Positions 35,934 through 44,947 of a stretch of 64,000 bases of DNA are shown one piece after another. The number at the start of each line of letters is the position of its first letter. The stretch's first letter is position 1. Source of the stretch: Clostridia bacterium (GTDB lineage Bacteria > Bacillota > Clostridia > Oscillospirales > Acutalibacteraceae); assembly GCA_017503135.1 (NCBI GenBank), contig JAFVTQ010000002.1, positions 62,001 through 126,000 on the forward strand. The letters are read 5' to 3'. The notes under the pieces are model-generated. The model was not told the origin of the DNA. It worked only from the letters and a program-made list of their open reading frames with translations, and did no database searches. Position numbers and translations under genes: made by a program.

Positions 35934-36782
35934 TTACTTATTCTTAATTATCTCAACAATTTTTGAGACACATTCTTTTGTCTTTTGTTGATTGGCTTTA
36001 TATGTATCCTCGTTCCAAGTTTTGAGCAATTCTTTTTCAAAATTACGGATGTCACAAACACCTGTATTAAACTTTTCTTTCACCACTTCAAAGTCGGTTT
36101 CTTTTGCTACATCACAGAATGCACGTGAAAGAATAACACGCTCTGAGCCTAAACGATAATGTTCACCAAGAATACATTCGGCAGGAAGAGTACCTGTACC
36201 AACACGGGCAACTCCGCCAAAACCATAGCTAATATTTTTCTTTTTGATTTTGTTGCAGAGTTTCTCAACCGTGCCGTCTGCTACTAATTCAAACATAAAA
36301 GTCATTCCATAGCCCAAATGCAAATCGTTAAGACCGATATGAATTTCGTCAATACCCTCAACTTCAAGTATTTCATCAATATTTTCGGCAGCCTCTGGAG
36401 TTTCAACTAAAAGATTTGTTTTTACTCTGCCACCCACTGCTTTGATAAATCTGCGCACTTGCTCAGCATTTTGAAAGAATGGCAACATTATAACATCTGC
36501 ACCCGCTGAAATTATACTGTCAATTTCTTCCTCGGTTGACGGATAGCTTTCAGTTGCGTCATGCACGGGATTACAACGGACATGAAGCGTTGATGATGTA
36601 AGCACTTTGCGAAGCGCTCTGACATCATCAAGAGTATGCATATTCTGAACTGTGTCCATTCCACCTTGACGGTCAGATTTGCCTATGTATTCCATATCCA
36701 CAAATATACGGTCAACGCCAGCAGATTGAGCTGCAACAGCCACATCAACACGATTTGTAACAAACATTAATTGAAGAGCCAT
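35934..36782 (-). CDS. HpcH/HpaI aldolase/citrate lyase family protein
   Basis: A 282-residue TIM-barrel lyase. It has VDRIFVDMEYIGKSDRQ (early acidic site), HVRCNPVHD with the catalytic Arg, AGADVIMLPFF, NLLVETPEAAENI with the metal-binding Glu, and IHIGLNDLHLGYG with the metal-binding Asp. These proteins join or split pyruvate-type enolates and aldehydes. It is coupled with a 2-hydroxyacid dehydrogenase and follows the priming transferase gene. Its carbon substrates are unknown. A role in making a sugar-linked acid is a guess from context. Confidence 0.8.
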   Translation of the reverse strand: MALQLMFVTNRVDVAVAAQSAGVDRIFVDMEYIGKSDRQGGMDTVQNMHTLDDVRALRKVLTSSTLHVRCNPVHDATESYPSTEEEIDSIISAGADVIMLPFFQNAEQVRRFIKAVGGRVKTNLLVETPEAAENIDEILEVEGIDEIHIGLNDLHLGYGMTFMFELVADGTVEKLCNKIKKKNISYGFGGVARVGTGTLPAECILGEHYRLGSERVILSRAFCDVAKETDFEVVKEKFNTGVCDIRNFEKELLKTWNEDTYKANQQKTKECVSKIVEIIKNK

Positions 36783-36791
36783 AACTACCTC

Positions 36792-37421
36792 TTATTTCTC
36801 AACTGTTTCAGTTTCTTCCTTGGCAACTACTGTTGCACTGGTATTCTCATTATCTTCATTTTTGAGCACTTTAAGAAATGTTGTGATGATAATTTTGATA
36901 TCAAGCCAAAGTGACATATTATCAACGTACCACACATTGAGTTCAATTCGTTTATTCCACTCAACGTCTTTTCTACCATTTATCTGTGCCCAACCCGTAA
37001 TGCCAGGTCTTACTTCAAACATTCGAAGTTGAAAATCACTATACTCTGAATAATCCCATGGATGATATGTAAGCGGAGGTCTTGGACCTACAAAACTCAT
37101 TTCGCCTTTAAGGATATTGATAAACTGTGGAAGTTCATCAATACTTGTTGCACGAATAATTTTTCCTATCGGTGTCACTCGCGCATCACCCTTACCTGAA
37201 TACACGCCACTACCTTGTGTTTCAGCACCCACTACCATTGAACGAAATTTATAAATCTCAAAAACCTTACCATTAAGACCTATGCGCTTCTGTTTAAAAA
37301 TCACGGGACCAGGAGAGGTTATTTTAATAATAATTGCTACTACAAGAAGCACCGGCCAAAGCACAAGCAAAGCCATCAGCGCAATAGTAAAATCAAGAAA
37401 TCTTTTCAAACTTTTATACAT
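36792..37421 (-). CDS. Priming phosphoglycosyl transferase (bacterial sugar transferase family)
   Basis: A 209-residue monotopic phosphoglycosyl transferase of the PglC/WcaJ C-terminal type. It has one N-terminal membrane segment at about 11-33 with the conserved PVLLVVAI, then SPGPVIFKQKRIG, YKFRSM, SIDELPQF with the catalytic Asp-Glu pair, GEMSFVGPRPP and PGITGWAQINGR. It moves a sugar phosphate from a UDP-sugar to undecaprenyl phosphate, starting the repeat unit. It is the first gene of the operon. AGGAGAG precedes ATG 37421. The acidic C-terminal 30 residues (ETETVEK end) are an extra tail. The first sugar is probably an N-acetylated amino-sugar. Confidence 0.92.
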   Translation of the reverse strand: MYKSLKRFLDFTIALMALLVLWPVLLVVAIIIKITSPGPVIFKQKRIGLNGKVFEIYKFRSMVVGAETQGSGVYSGKGDARVTPIGKIIRATSIDELPQFINILKGEMSFVGPRPPLTYHPWDYSEYSDFQLRMFEVRPGITGWAQINGRKDVEWNKRIELNVWYVDNMSLWLDIKIIITTFLKVLKNEDNENTSATVVAKEETETVEK

Positions 37422-37493
37422 AAAAATACTCTCCTAACGAACACAAACAAACACAACAACCCATAATAATTGCATTTTAATCATATTTAAAAT

Positions 37494-37523
37494 ATTATAC
37501 CTTATATACTATATAAATGTCAA
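37494..37523 (-). promoter_or_regulatory. Near-consensus sigma-A promoter of the polysaccharide operon
   Basis: On the minus strand TTGACA (37518-37523), an 18-base spacer and TATAAT (37494-37499): both hexamers are perfect. A-tracts lie upstream and could act as UP elements. The leader would be about 65 nt (37487-37422) and shows no strong hairpin. No other strong promoter or terminator was seen inside the 28-gene unit. Confidence 0.85.
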
Positions 37524-37623
37524 TGAATTTCAGCAGTAAAAAGAGCTTTTGTTTAGATAAAATTTGCACAAATTTTTTTTTGATTTTTTTACAAATTTTT
37601 GCTTATCTGTAAAATGTTTTTCA

Positions 37624-37653
37624 TTGACTTTTTTGGGCAAATCATTATATAAT
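37624..37653 (+). promoter_or_regulatory. Promoter of the CofE-like/guaA operon
   Basis: TTGACT (37624-37629), an 18-base spacer and TATAAT (37648-37653). The leader to 37755 (~95 nt) contains a hairpin with arms GCAAATA and TATTTGC. I see no known riboswitch in it. It is divergent from the polysaccharide promoter about 100 bases away. Confidence 0.75.
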
Positions 37654-37755
37654 AGTGTGTAATTTTTAATATTCGGCAAATAGGTGCTTTTTTAGGGCTT
37701 ATTTGCATAGTCTGTTGAAATTTACTTTCGTATTTTTTATATTGGAGAGATATAT

Positions 37756-38946
37756 ATGGAAAGAAAAGTAGGTACAGTTTCAAGAGGTATTCGTTGCCCA
37801 ATCATCAGACAAGGTGATAATCTTGTTGACATCGCTGTAACAAGCGTGCTTGAAGCAGCAGAGAGCGAAGGCTTCGAAATGCGTGACAGAGACGTTGTTT
37901 CTCTTACAGAATCAATCGTAGCTCGTGCACAAGGCAACTATGCATCAGTTGATGATATTGCTGCTGATGTTAAGGCAAAGCTCGGTGGTGGCACAATTGG
38001 TGTTATTTTCCCAATTTTGTCAAGAAACCGTTTCGCAATCTGTCTTCGTGGTATTGCTAAAGGCGCAAAGAAAGTTGTTCTTATGCTCAGCTATCCAAGT
38101 GACGAGGTTGGTAACTCACTCGTAACTTATGACCAAATTGACGAAGCAGGCATTAACCCTTATTCAGATGTACTTGATGAAGCAAAATACAGAGAGCTTT
38201 TTGGCGAAAACAAGCACGAATTCACAGGTGTTGACTATGTAGCTTACTACTCAGACATCATCAAAGAAGCAGGTGCTGAAGCAGAAATCATTTTCGCTAA
38301 CCAACCAAAAACAATTCTCAATTATACAGATTGTGTTCTCACTTGTGACATTCATACAAGAGCACGCACAAAGAGAATTCTCAAAGCAGCAGGCGCTAAA
38401 GTTGTTTGTGGTCTTGACGATATTCTCAATGCCCCTGTTAATGGTAGCGGTTGCAACGAAAAATATGGTCTTCTTGGTTCAAACAAGTCAACAGAAGATA
38501 CAATTAAACTTTTCCCAAGAGAATGCCAAGACCTTGTTGAAGATATTCAGGCTGAATTCTTAAAGAGAACAGGCAAACATATTGAAGTTATGGTTTATGG
38601 CGACGGTGCTTTCAAAGACCCACAGGGTAAAATCTGGGAGCTTGCTGACCCTGTTGTATCCCCTGCTCACACAAGAGGACTTATTGGTACACCTAATGAA
38701 TTAAAGCTTAAATATCTTGCTGATAATGATTTCAAAGGTCTTTCAGGCGCTGAACTCAAAGAAGCAATTTCAAAGAGCATTAAAGCTAAGAATGATAACC
38801 TTGTTGGTAATATGGCATCTCAGGGTACAACTCCTCGTCAGCTTACTGACCTTATCGGTTCACTTTGCGACCTTACAAGTGGTTCAGGTGACAAGGGTAC
38901 TCCAATCATTCTCGTTCAGGGATATTTCGATAACTATACAGACTAA
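37756..38946 (+). CDS. CofE-like F420:glutamate ligase family protein (orphan)
   Basis: A 396-residue protein with the CofE-like core: RQGDNLVDIAV near 19-29, RDRDVVSLTESIVARAQGN at ~43-61 and a late QGTTPRQLTDLIGSL. CofE joins glutamates to coenzyme F420 by GTP-driven gamma-linkage. It is longer than the ~250-residue archaeal enzyme, and no other F420 gene is in the window; Clostridia of this kind are not known to make F420. The real acceptor is therefore unknown. GGAGAG precedes ATG 37756. It is 25 bases upstream of a guaA-like gene in the same operon, which hints at a link to nucleotide metabolism. Confidence 0.7.
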   Translation: MERKVGTVSRGIRCPIIRQGDNLVDIAVTSVLEAAESEGFEMRDRDVVSLTESIVARAQGNYASVDDIAADVKAKLGGGTIGVIFPILSRNRFAICLRGIAKGAKKVVLMLSYPSDEVGNSLVTYDQIDEAGINPYSDVLDEAKYRELFGENKHEFTGVDYVAYYSDIIKEAGAEAEIIFANQPKTILNYTDCVLTCDIHTRARTKRILKAAGAKVVCGLDDILNAPVNGSGCNEKYGLLGSNKSTEDTIKLFPRECQDLVEDIQAEFLKRTGKHIEVMVYGDGAFKDPQGKIWELADPVVSPAHTRGLIGTPNELKLKYLADNDFKGLSGAELKEAISKSIKAKNDNLVGNMASQGTTPRQLTDLIGSLCDLTSGSGDKGTPIILVQGYFDNYTD

Positions 38947-38971
38947 TTTAATATAAATGGAGGAATTCAAA

Positions 38972-39973
38972 ATGGATAGCAATGTTAGACCCGAATCAAT
39001 GGAAAGAATTACCACCAAAGCGTTAGCTGATGCTTTTATTGACGAGCAGATTAAGGCTGTTCGTGAGCAGGTTGGCGACAAAAAAGTTCTTCTCGCACTC
39101 TCCGGCGGTGTTGACTCATCAGTTGTTGCCGCTCTTCTTATCAAAGCAATCGGCAAACAATTAGTTTGTGTTCACGTTAATCACGGTCTTATGAGAAAGA
39201 ACGAAAGTGAAAACGTTATTGAAGTTTTCGGCAAAGAACTTGACGCAAACCTTATTTATGTTGATGCTACTGACCGTTTTCTTGACCTTCTTGCAGGTGT
39301 TAGTGAACCTGAAAAGAAGAGAAAGATTATCGGTGCAGAATTTATAAACGTGTTCGCTGACGAAGCAAGAAAACTTGAAGGTGTAGAATTCCTTGCACAA
39401 GGCACAATCTACCCTGATATTCTTGAAAGTTTTAAACAAGCAGAAGGCAAAAAAGCAGTTAAATCTCACCACAATGTTGGCGGACTTCCTGAAGACCTTA
39501 ACTTCTCACTTGTTGAACCAATCAAACTTCTCTTCAAAGATGAAGTTCGTGTAGTTGGTGAGGCTCTTGGTCTTCCACACGCTATGGTTTATCGTCAGCC
39601 ATTCCCAGGTCCTGGTCTTGGTGTTCGTTGTCTTGGTGCAATCACTCGTGACAGACTCCATGCCCTTCGTGAAGCAGATGCAATTCTTCGTGAAGAATTT
39701 GACAACTGTGGTCTTGCAGAAAAAGTTTGGCAGTATTTTATTGCTGTGCCTGATGTTAAGAGCGTTGGTGTTAAGGACGAAAGCCGTTACGAAGGCTGGC
39801 CTGCAATCATCCGTGCAGTTAATACAAAGGATGCTATGAGTGCTACAATCGAAGAAATTCCTTATGCAGTGCTTCATAAGATTACAGACAGAATCACACA
39901 CGAAGTTGACGGCATCAACCGTGTTCTCTACGACCTTACTCCAAAACCAATCGGTACTATTGAGTGGGAATAA
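38972..39973 (+). CDS. guaA: GMP synthase ATP-pyrophosphatase subunit (no glutaminase domain)
   Basis: A 333-residue protein equal to the C-terminal two-thirds of GuaA. It has the PP-loop LALSGGVDSSV near 40-50, QGTIYPDILES, SHHNVGGLPED and the dimerisation domain ending PKPIGTIEWE. It converts XMP to GMP with ATP. The N-terminal glutamine amidotransferase domain (~190 residues) of most bacterial GuaA is missing, and the DNA upstream encodes the CofE-like protein instead. Ammonia must come from free NH3 or a separate GATase subunit, as in archaeal GuaAa/GuaAb. The start is ATG 38972 with GGAGG 8 bases upstream; an ATG 15 bases earlier contains the site itself. Confidence 0.88.
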   Translation: MDSNVRPESMERITTKALADAFIDEQIKAVREQVGDKKVLLALSGGVDSSVVAALLIKAIGKQLVCVHVNHGLMRKNESENVIEVFGKELDANLIYVDATDRFLDLLAGVSEPEKKRKIIGAEFINVFADEARKLEGVEFLAQGTIYPDILESFKQAEGKKAVKSHHNVGGLPEDLNFSLVEPIKLLFKDEVRVVGEALGLPHAMVYRQPFPGPGLGVRCLGAITRDRLHALREADAILREEFDNCGLAEKVWQYFIAVPDVKSVGVKDESRYEGWPAIIRAVNTKDAMSATIEEIPYAVLHKITDRITHEVDGINRVLYDLTPKPIGTIEWE

Positions 39974-40081
39974 TTTTGATAAAGCAGACAATTTCCTTTA
40001 TCTTCAAAAAGGCAAAATCGTTTATCCTCTAAACCGCTGAATTAGAGGCAAAAGAAAAAAACAAATCCTCGAAAAAATTAT

Positions 40082-40115
40082 GACCTTGCATTTCACATGC
40101 AAGGTCTTCTTTTTT
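40082..40115 (+). terminator. Intrinsic terminator of guaA
   Basis: A perfect 10-bp stem (GACCTTGCAT / ATGCAAGGTC, loop TTCAC) followed by TTCTTTTTT. The 108 bases between the guaA stop and this hairpin hold one weaker stem (CCTCTAA / TTAGAGG near 40026-40047) and no reading frame I would support. Confidence 0.9.
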
Positions 40116-40250
40116 AATACCTTAATATAAAAATTAGCCGAAGTGGAAAACCATCGACTTTTAGTGTGAAATATTAAGTTTTAATAATTGGATTTATCGA
40201 GCACAGAAGAACTGTTTCCTGTGAATGCTATCCTTTTTCATACAATTATA

Positions 40251-40279
40251 TTGATTTTTTTACCATTAAAATATATAAT
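40251..40279 (+). promoter_or_regulatory. Promoter of the alpha-mannosidase operon
   Basis: TTGATT (40251-40256), a 17-base spacer and TATAAT (40274-40279), about 25 bases before the ribosome site GGGGG. Confidence 0.75.
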
Positions 40280-40309
40280 TTTCTTATACTGGAAAATGGG
40301 GGCTTTTAT

Positions 40310-43300
40310 ATGGCTAAAAAGAAAGTTTATACCATTGCTGACGCTCATCTTGACACTATCTGGAGTTGGGATTTTGAGACAACTGTCGGCAAATATATTT
40401 TTAACACTCTCAAAGACAATTTTGCTCTTTTTGAGAAATATACTGATTATAAATTTAATTTCGAGGGTTCATACAGATATGAGCTTATGAAAGAATATTA
40501 TCCTGAAATGTGGGAGAAAATGAAATCCTATATTGCACAGGGCAAATGGAATGTGTGCGGTAGTGCTTTTGAAAATGGTGATGTTAATGTGCCTTCCCCT
40601 GAAGCACTTTTCAGAAACATTCTTATTGGTAACAATTATTTTGAGAAAAACTTCGGTAAAAGAAGTTGTGATATTTTCTTGCCTGACTGTTTTGGGTTTG
40701 GATATGCATTACCAAGCATTATGCATCACGCAAACTTAAAAGGATTCACAACACAGAAGCTCACTTGGGGTTCTGCTTATGGTATTCCTTTTGACCTTGG
40801 CAAGTGGTATGGTGTTGACGGTAATTATGTTTATGGCAACTGCAACCCAGGTTCATACACAACAATTCTTCTCAAAGTCAGAGATAAAAAATTTGTAAAA
40901 GACAAATTAGCCGATAACGAAAAATATGATTTACCAATGACTACTGTTTTCCATGGTGTTGGTGACCGTGGTGGTTCACCAAAAGAGATATCAGTTAAAA
41001 CAGTTTGCGATGAAATCAAGCAGAATAATACAAATGATATTGAGGTGTTATCTGCTCCTGCTGACCAGATTTTTAAAGATATTGACGCACTCCACGAAGA
41101 AACAAAACAAAAACTCCCTGTTTGGAACAACGAGCTTGTTATGACTAACCACGCTGTCGGTGGTTACACATCTCGCGCTATCGGTAAGCGTTGGAACAGA
41201 CGCAACGAAGAGCTTGCAGATATGGCAGAGCGCTCTTGCGTGGCTGCATTCACTCTCAGTGGCCACGAATATCCACAGGATACTCTCACTCGTTCTTGGA
41301 AGAGAGTTATTGCTCACCAGTTCCACGACGACTTGCCGGGAACATCAGTTCAGCGTGCATATCGCAGAACTTGGAATGACTACGCAATGTCAATGAACCA
41401 GTTTACCAACGAATATTGCGCATCTGTTCGCAGTATCAGTGACCGTCTTGATGCATCTTTTGCACACGGTATTGCGGTTCTTGTGCAAAACCCAATGGAA
41501 TATGAACGCACAGGACTTGTTAAAATCAGAGTGCCATCACAAATCCGTCATAAGAATATGACTGCTTTCGATAAAGATGGCAACGAATATCCATCACAAA
41601 TTATTGAAGTAAACAGTAAATATTCGATTATGCTTGTGCATATCACAATGCCACCAATGAGCTATAAGGTGCTCGATATTCAGGCAAAGCCTGCTCACAC
41701 TCGCACACCACTCAAAGCATCTATTAACGGACTTGAAAATGAGAAATATATTGTTAAGTTCAACAGTAATGGTGATATTTCTTCAATTTTCGACAAAGAA
41801 TTAGATAAAGAAATTCTTAAAAAGCCGATTGTTACAGGTATTTTTGATTATACAGGTAGCAAAGATTGGCCTGCTTGGGAATTAAACTATAAAGAGCTTA
41901 ATCGTAAGCCACAACACACAGCCACTATCAAACATATTGAGGTAATTGAGCAAGGTGTTTGCCGTGTTGCAGTTAAAATTGTTAAAACATATCAAAATAG
42001 CACCTTCACATCAATCGTTGCATTAAGCCGTGGTGGAAAATGCGTTGAAGTTTATACAGAAACCGAATGGCAAAGCACTTGTTCCCTTGCAAAAGAGATT
42101 TTCTCATTCACAGCAGAAAGCCCCGTTGCTACATACGATTTAGGTCTTGGCGCAATCAAGCGTGGCAATATGAACGACAAACTTTTCGAAGTGCCTGCTC
42201 AAAAATGGGCTGATATTACTGACAGTAGCGAAGATTTCGGTGTTTCTGTTATCAGCGAATGCAAATATGGTTGGGATAAATTCGACAATAACACTCTTCG
42301 TCTCACTCTTATGCACACTCCACTTAAAAACTATCGAATTGACTCAATGCAGTCTATGATGGATTTAGGTCTTAACCGTTATTCTTATGCGATTTATTCA
42401 CACAAAGGCAATGTGGGACACGACACTCAATGTGTTGCTCGTGAATTTATTATGCCAATGGCATCATTCATTTGTTCAAAGCATGGTGGTGATTTCGGCA
42501 CAGAAATTTCATTTGCAAAGCTCTCTGGCAACGCTATTCTTCGTGCAATGAAGAAAGCTGAAAACAGTGATGGAATTATTGTGCGTATTGGCGAAAGCGA
42601 AAAACGAGAGCAAAAAGGCATCGAACTTTCAATCTATGGTGGAATTAAATCTGCTCGCGAAGTCTATGCGTCAGAAGAGCATATAAACGATGTTGAAATT
42701 ACTGACGGAAAACTCGTTTTCGACTTAAAGCCTTATGAAATCAAGACTTTTGCTTTAACAGTTGACCGTTTACCATATAAAGAGCCTGACCAGTTAGATA
42801 TACATTGTCCGGGTAACATTGTGGCATACAGCAACAACACATCAAGAAATGGCAATCTTCCAGTAATCAACAAGTCAATTCCTTGGGAAATCACACCTGA
42901 AGAAATTTATGTTGACGGCGTTAAATTTACAATTCCACAAGATAAAAAAGCTATTCTCTGCGGTGGTCAGACACTCTTCTTACCAAAAGGCACTGACAGA
43001 GTGCATCTTCTTGTGGCTTCTCTTAATGGTGACAAGGTTGCTAAATTCGGTGGCAAGCAAATAAGAATAAACGACATTAGAGAATATTATGCCGGTTGGG
43101 ATTTATATGATTTCAAAGAAGTTGCATTCACAAAGCACGGCAAATTAGGTTTTGAGTTCACACACTCACATAAGGCAAATGGTGATGCTCAATGTGAACA
43201 GTTATTCTTCTGGAAATCAACTATCACAATAAACCCTGAAACAACTACTTTTGAATTACCTGTTGATAAGGATATTTTAGTTCTCGCAATTACTGCAGAC

Positions 43301-43477
43301 GGTGAAGAAAACACCTGCTCGCTTGCAACTGACCTTTATGATAAAGTGCGTGACAGAGTGTTTAATTATCACAGAGACACAAAAGAACAGCTTACATATT
43401 GGCTCTCAAAAGAACGCTTTATGCTCAACGACAAAGGTGGAGCATTTAAAGATAGAAATAAGGGAAGGAGAAAATAA
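40310..43477 (+). CDS. GH38 alpha-mannosidase
   Basis: A 1055-residue glycoside hydrolase family 38 enzyme that cleaves alpha-linked mannose. The N-terminal catalytic domain has the zinc ligands His13 and Asp15 in DAHLDTIWSWD, the nucleophile Asp126 in FLPDCFGFG (also a zinc ligand) and His339 in AHQFHDD. A middle three-helix domain and C-terminal beta-sandwich domains follow (~500-1050), with no signal peptide, so it acts in the cytoplasm. It is followed 4 bases later by a GPH-type transporter gene, which suggests import and breakdown of mannose-containing oligosaccharides, for example from host N-glycans or yeast mannan. The substrate linkage is not fixed by sequence. Confidence 0.93.
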   Translation: MAKKKVYTIADAHLDTIWSWDFETTVGKYIFNTLKDNFALFEKYTDYKFNFEGSYRYELMKEYYPEMWEKMKSYIAQGKWNVCGSAFENGDVNVPSPEALFRNILIGNNYFEKNFGKRSCDIFLPDCFGFGYALPSIMHHANLKGFTTQKLTWGSAYGIPFDLGKWYGVDGNYVYGNCNPGSYTTILLKVRDKKFVKDKLADNEKYDLPMTTVFHGVGDRGGSPKEISVKTVCDEIKQNNTNDIEVLSAPADQIFKDIDALHEETKQKLPVWNNELVMTNHAVGGYTSRAIGKRWNRRNEELADMAERSCVAAFTLSGHEYPQDTLTRSWKRVIAHQFHDDLPGTSVQRAYRRTWNDYAMSMNQFTNEYCASVRSISDRLDASFAHGIAVLVQNPMEYERTGLVKIRVPSQIRHKNMTAFDKDGNEYPSQIIEVNSKYSIMLVHITMPPMSYKVLDIQAKPAHTRTPLKASINGLENEKYIVKFNSNGDISSIFDKELDKEILKKPIVTGIFDYTGSKDWPAWELNYKELNRKPQHTATIKHIEVIEQGVCRVAVKIVKTYQNSTFTSIVALSRGGKCVEVYTETEWQSTCSLAKEIFSFTAESPVATYDLGLGAIKRGNMNDKLFEVPAQKWADITDSSEDFGVSVISECKYGWDKFDNNTLRLTLMHTPLKNYRIDSMQSMMDLGLNRYSYAIYSHKGNVGHDTQCVAREFIMPMASFICSKHGGDFGTEISFAKLSGNAILRAMKKAENSDGIIVRIGESEKREQKGIELSIYGGIKSAREVYASEEHINDVEITDGKLVFDLKPYEIKTFALTVDRLPYKEPDQLDIHCPGNIVAYSNNTSRNGNLPVINKSIPWEITPEEIYVDGVKFTIPQDKKAILCGGQTLFLPKGTDRVHLLVASLNGDKVAKFGGKQIRINDIREYYAGWDLYDFKEVAFTKHGKLGFEFTHSHKANGDAQCEQLFFWKSTITINPETTTFELPVDKDILVLAITADGEENTCSLATDLYDKVRDRVFNYHRDTKEQLTYWLSKERFMLNDKGGAFKDRNKGRRK

Positions 43478-43480
43478 ACA

Positions 43481-44947
43481 ATGGCACAAAACAATGGCGA
43501 CATCCGTTATGTAGGTGTCAAAGAAACTCTTGCTTATGGTATTGCCAACGCAGGTCAATGCTTTGGTTATAACATTATCGCAGGTAGTTATCTCTCACTT
43601 TTCTTTGTTAAGGTTTTTGGCGTGCCCCCTGAAGCAGTTGCAGCAATGATGCTCTTTTTAGGACTTTGGGACACAATCAATGACCCGCTTATGGGTTCAA
43701 TCATTGACCGAACAAGAACTCGTTACGGCAAACTTCGTCCTTATCTTTTAATTGTTCCTATTCCTTTGGGAATTGCTACTATTGCACTTTTTGCTGGTCC
43801 ACAGATTTTAGGACCAAACGCAGAGACGACTGCAAAAATTATATATATGTTTATAACATATTTTATATGGGAACTTTTCTACACCCTAGGTGATGTTCCT
43901 TTCTGGGGTATGAGTGCTGCAATCAGCCCATCCCCTTCTGACAGAACAAGAGTTATTTCTTCTGCAAGATTTGTTTCAGGTCTTATTGGTGGTCTTTCAA
44001 CAACAATTCTTACAGTGCTTATGGATTTAAGCAACAACGGCTCAATTCCACTTTCATTGTCACAGGTTTTCTTGCTTATGGCTGTGATTTCAGGCACATT
44101 GGGTATGGCACTTTTCTCACTTTCGGGTATCTGCACAAAAGAAAGAGTTGTTCAGACCATCAAAGAGCCAAGTGTTCTTGACGGATTCAAAGCACTTGTT
44201 AAGAATAAGCCATTACTTTTGATTGTTATTGGTAATGTGCTTGGTGCCGTGGGTGGCATTGGTGGATTTTTCCAAGCCTATTACTATTCTGAAGTTGTGC
44301 AAATGAACTCACTAACAATTGTTATTGCATTACCTGGTACAATTTTAGGCTTTATTACGTATCTTCTTATTCCAAAGGTAAAACAGAGATTTGATAACAG
44401 ACAAATCATCTTCCTTAACGGATTTGTAAGACTTGTATGTGGTATTGTTGTATTCTTAGTCGGTGTTAAATGCTTTACAAACCTTTGGGTTGTTGTGCCA
44501 CTTCTTATGGTGCAAAATCTTCTTTTCTCTTTCTTCAATACAATCAATATGGTTATTCCAACTGAAATGATTGGTGATACTATTGACTATATGGAATGGA
44601 AAACCGGTGAGAGAAACGAAGGTGTTTCATTCTCTGTGCTTACATTCGTGGGCAAGCTTACAGGTTCAATTTCAGGCACAATCGGCAACTTACTTCTTCC
44701 TGTAATCGGTCTTACATTTGTTCAAATAAGTGAAACAGAAACAATGACTGTTAAAGCTTATGACTACACAGATACTCTCATTTGGGGTATGTTTACACTT
44801 GCTCCTGCTATTTTAGGTTTATTACCACTTATTCCATATATCTGGTATGACCTTACAGGTGACAAATTAAAGCAAGTTCGTGAAGAAATGGCAGAGCGCA
44901 GAAAAGTTCTTTCTGCACAAGTTTCAGGAGGTGGCGAAAATGAGTAA
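43481..44947 (+). CDS. GPH-family (MFS) sugar:cation symporter
   Basis: A 488-residue 12-helix transporter of the glycoside-pentoside-hexuronide group. The N-terminal YGIANAGQCFGYNIIAGSYLS and the conserved LWDTINDPLMGSIIDRTRTRYGKLRPYLL between helices 2 and 3 are diagnostic, and NTINMVIPTEMIGDTIDYMEWKT-like residues fill the second half. It would import the sugar used by the GH38 enzyme encoded just upstream. GAAGGAG of its ribosome site lies at the end of that gene. The stop overlaps the next start by 8 bases. Confidence 0.9.
   Translation: MAQNNGDIRYVGVKETLAYGIANAGQCFGYNIIAGSYLSLFFVKVFGVPPEAVAAMMLFLGLWDTINDPLMGSIIDRTRTRYGKLRPYLLIVPIPLGIATIALFAGPQILGPNAETTAKIIYMFITYFIWELFYTLGDVPFWGMSAAISPSPSDRTRVISSARFVSGLIGGLSTTILTVLMDLSNNGSIPLSLSQVFLLMAVISGTLGMALFSLSGICTKERVVQTIKEPSVLDGFKALVKNKPLLLIVIGNVLGAVGGIGGFFQAYYYSEVVQMNSLTIVIALPGTILGFITYLLIPKVKQRFDNRQIIFLNGFVRLVCGIVVFLVGVKCFTNLWVVVPLLMVQNLLFSFFNTINMVIPTEMIGDTIDYMEWKTGERNEGVSFSVLTFVGKLTGSISGTIGNLLLPVIGLTFVQISETETMTVKAYDYTDTLIWGMFTLAPAILGLLPLIPYIWYDLTGDKLKQVREEMAERRKVLSAQVSGGGENE

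Noticed and set aside
37756..38946. Evidence for a coenzyme F420 pathway
   Set aside because: Only a CofE-like gene is present; no other F420 gene is in the window and the protein is much longer than true CofE.
39506..39991. Open frame of 161 codons antisense to guaA
   Set aside because: Cys/Asn-rich low-quality protein, no ribosome site, fully inside a conserved gene.
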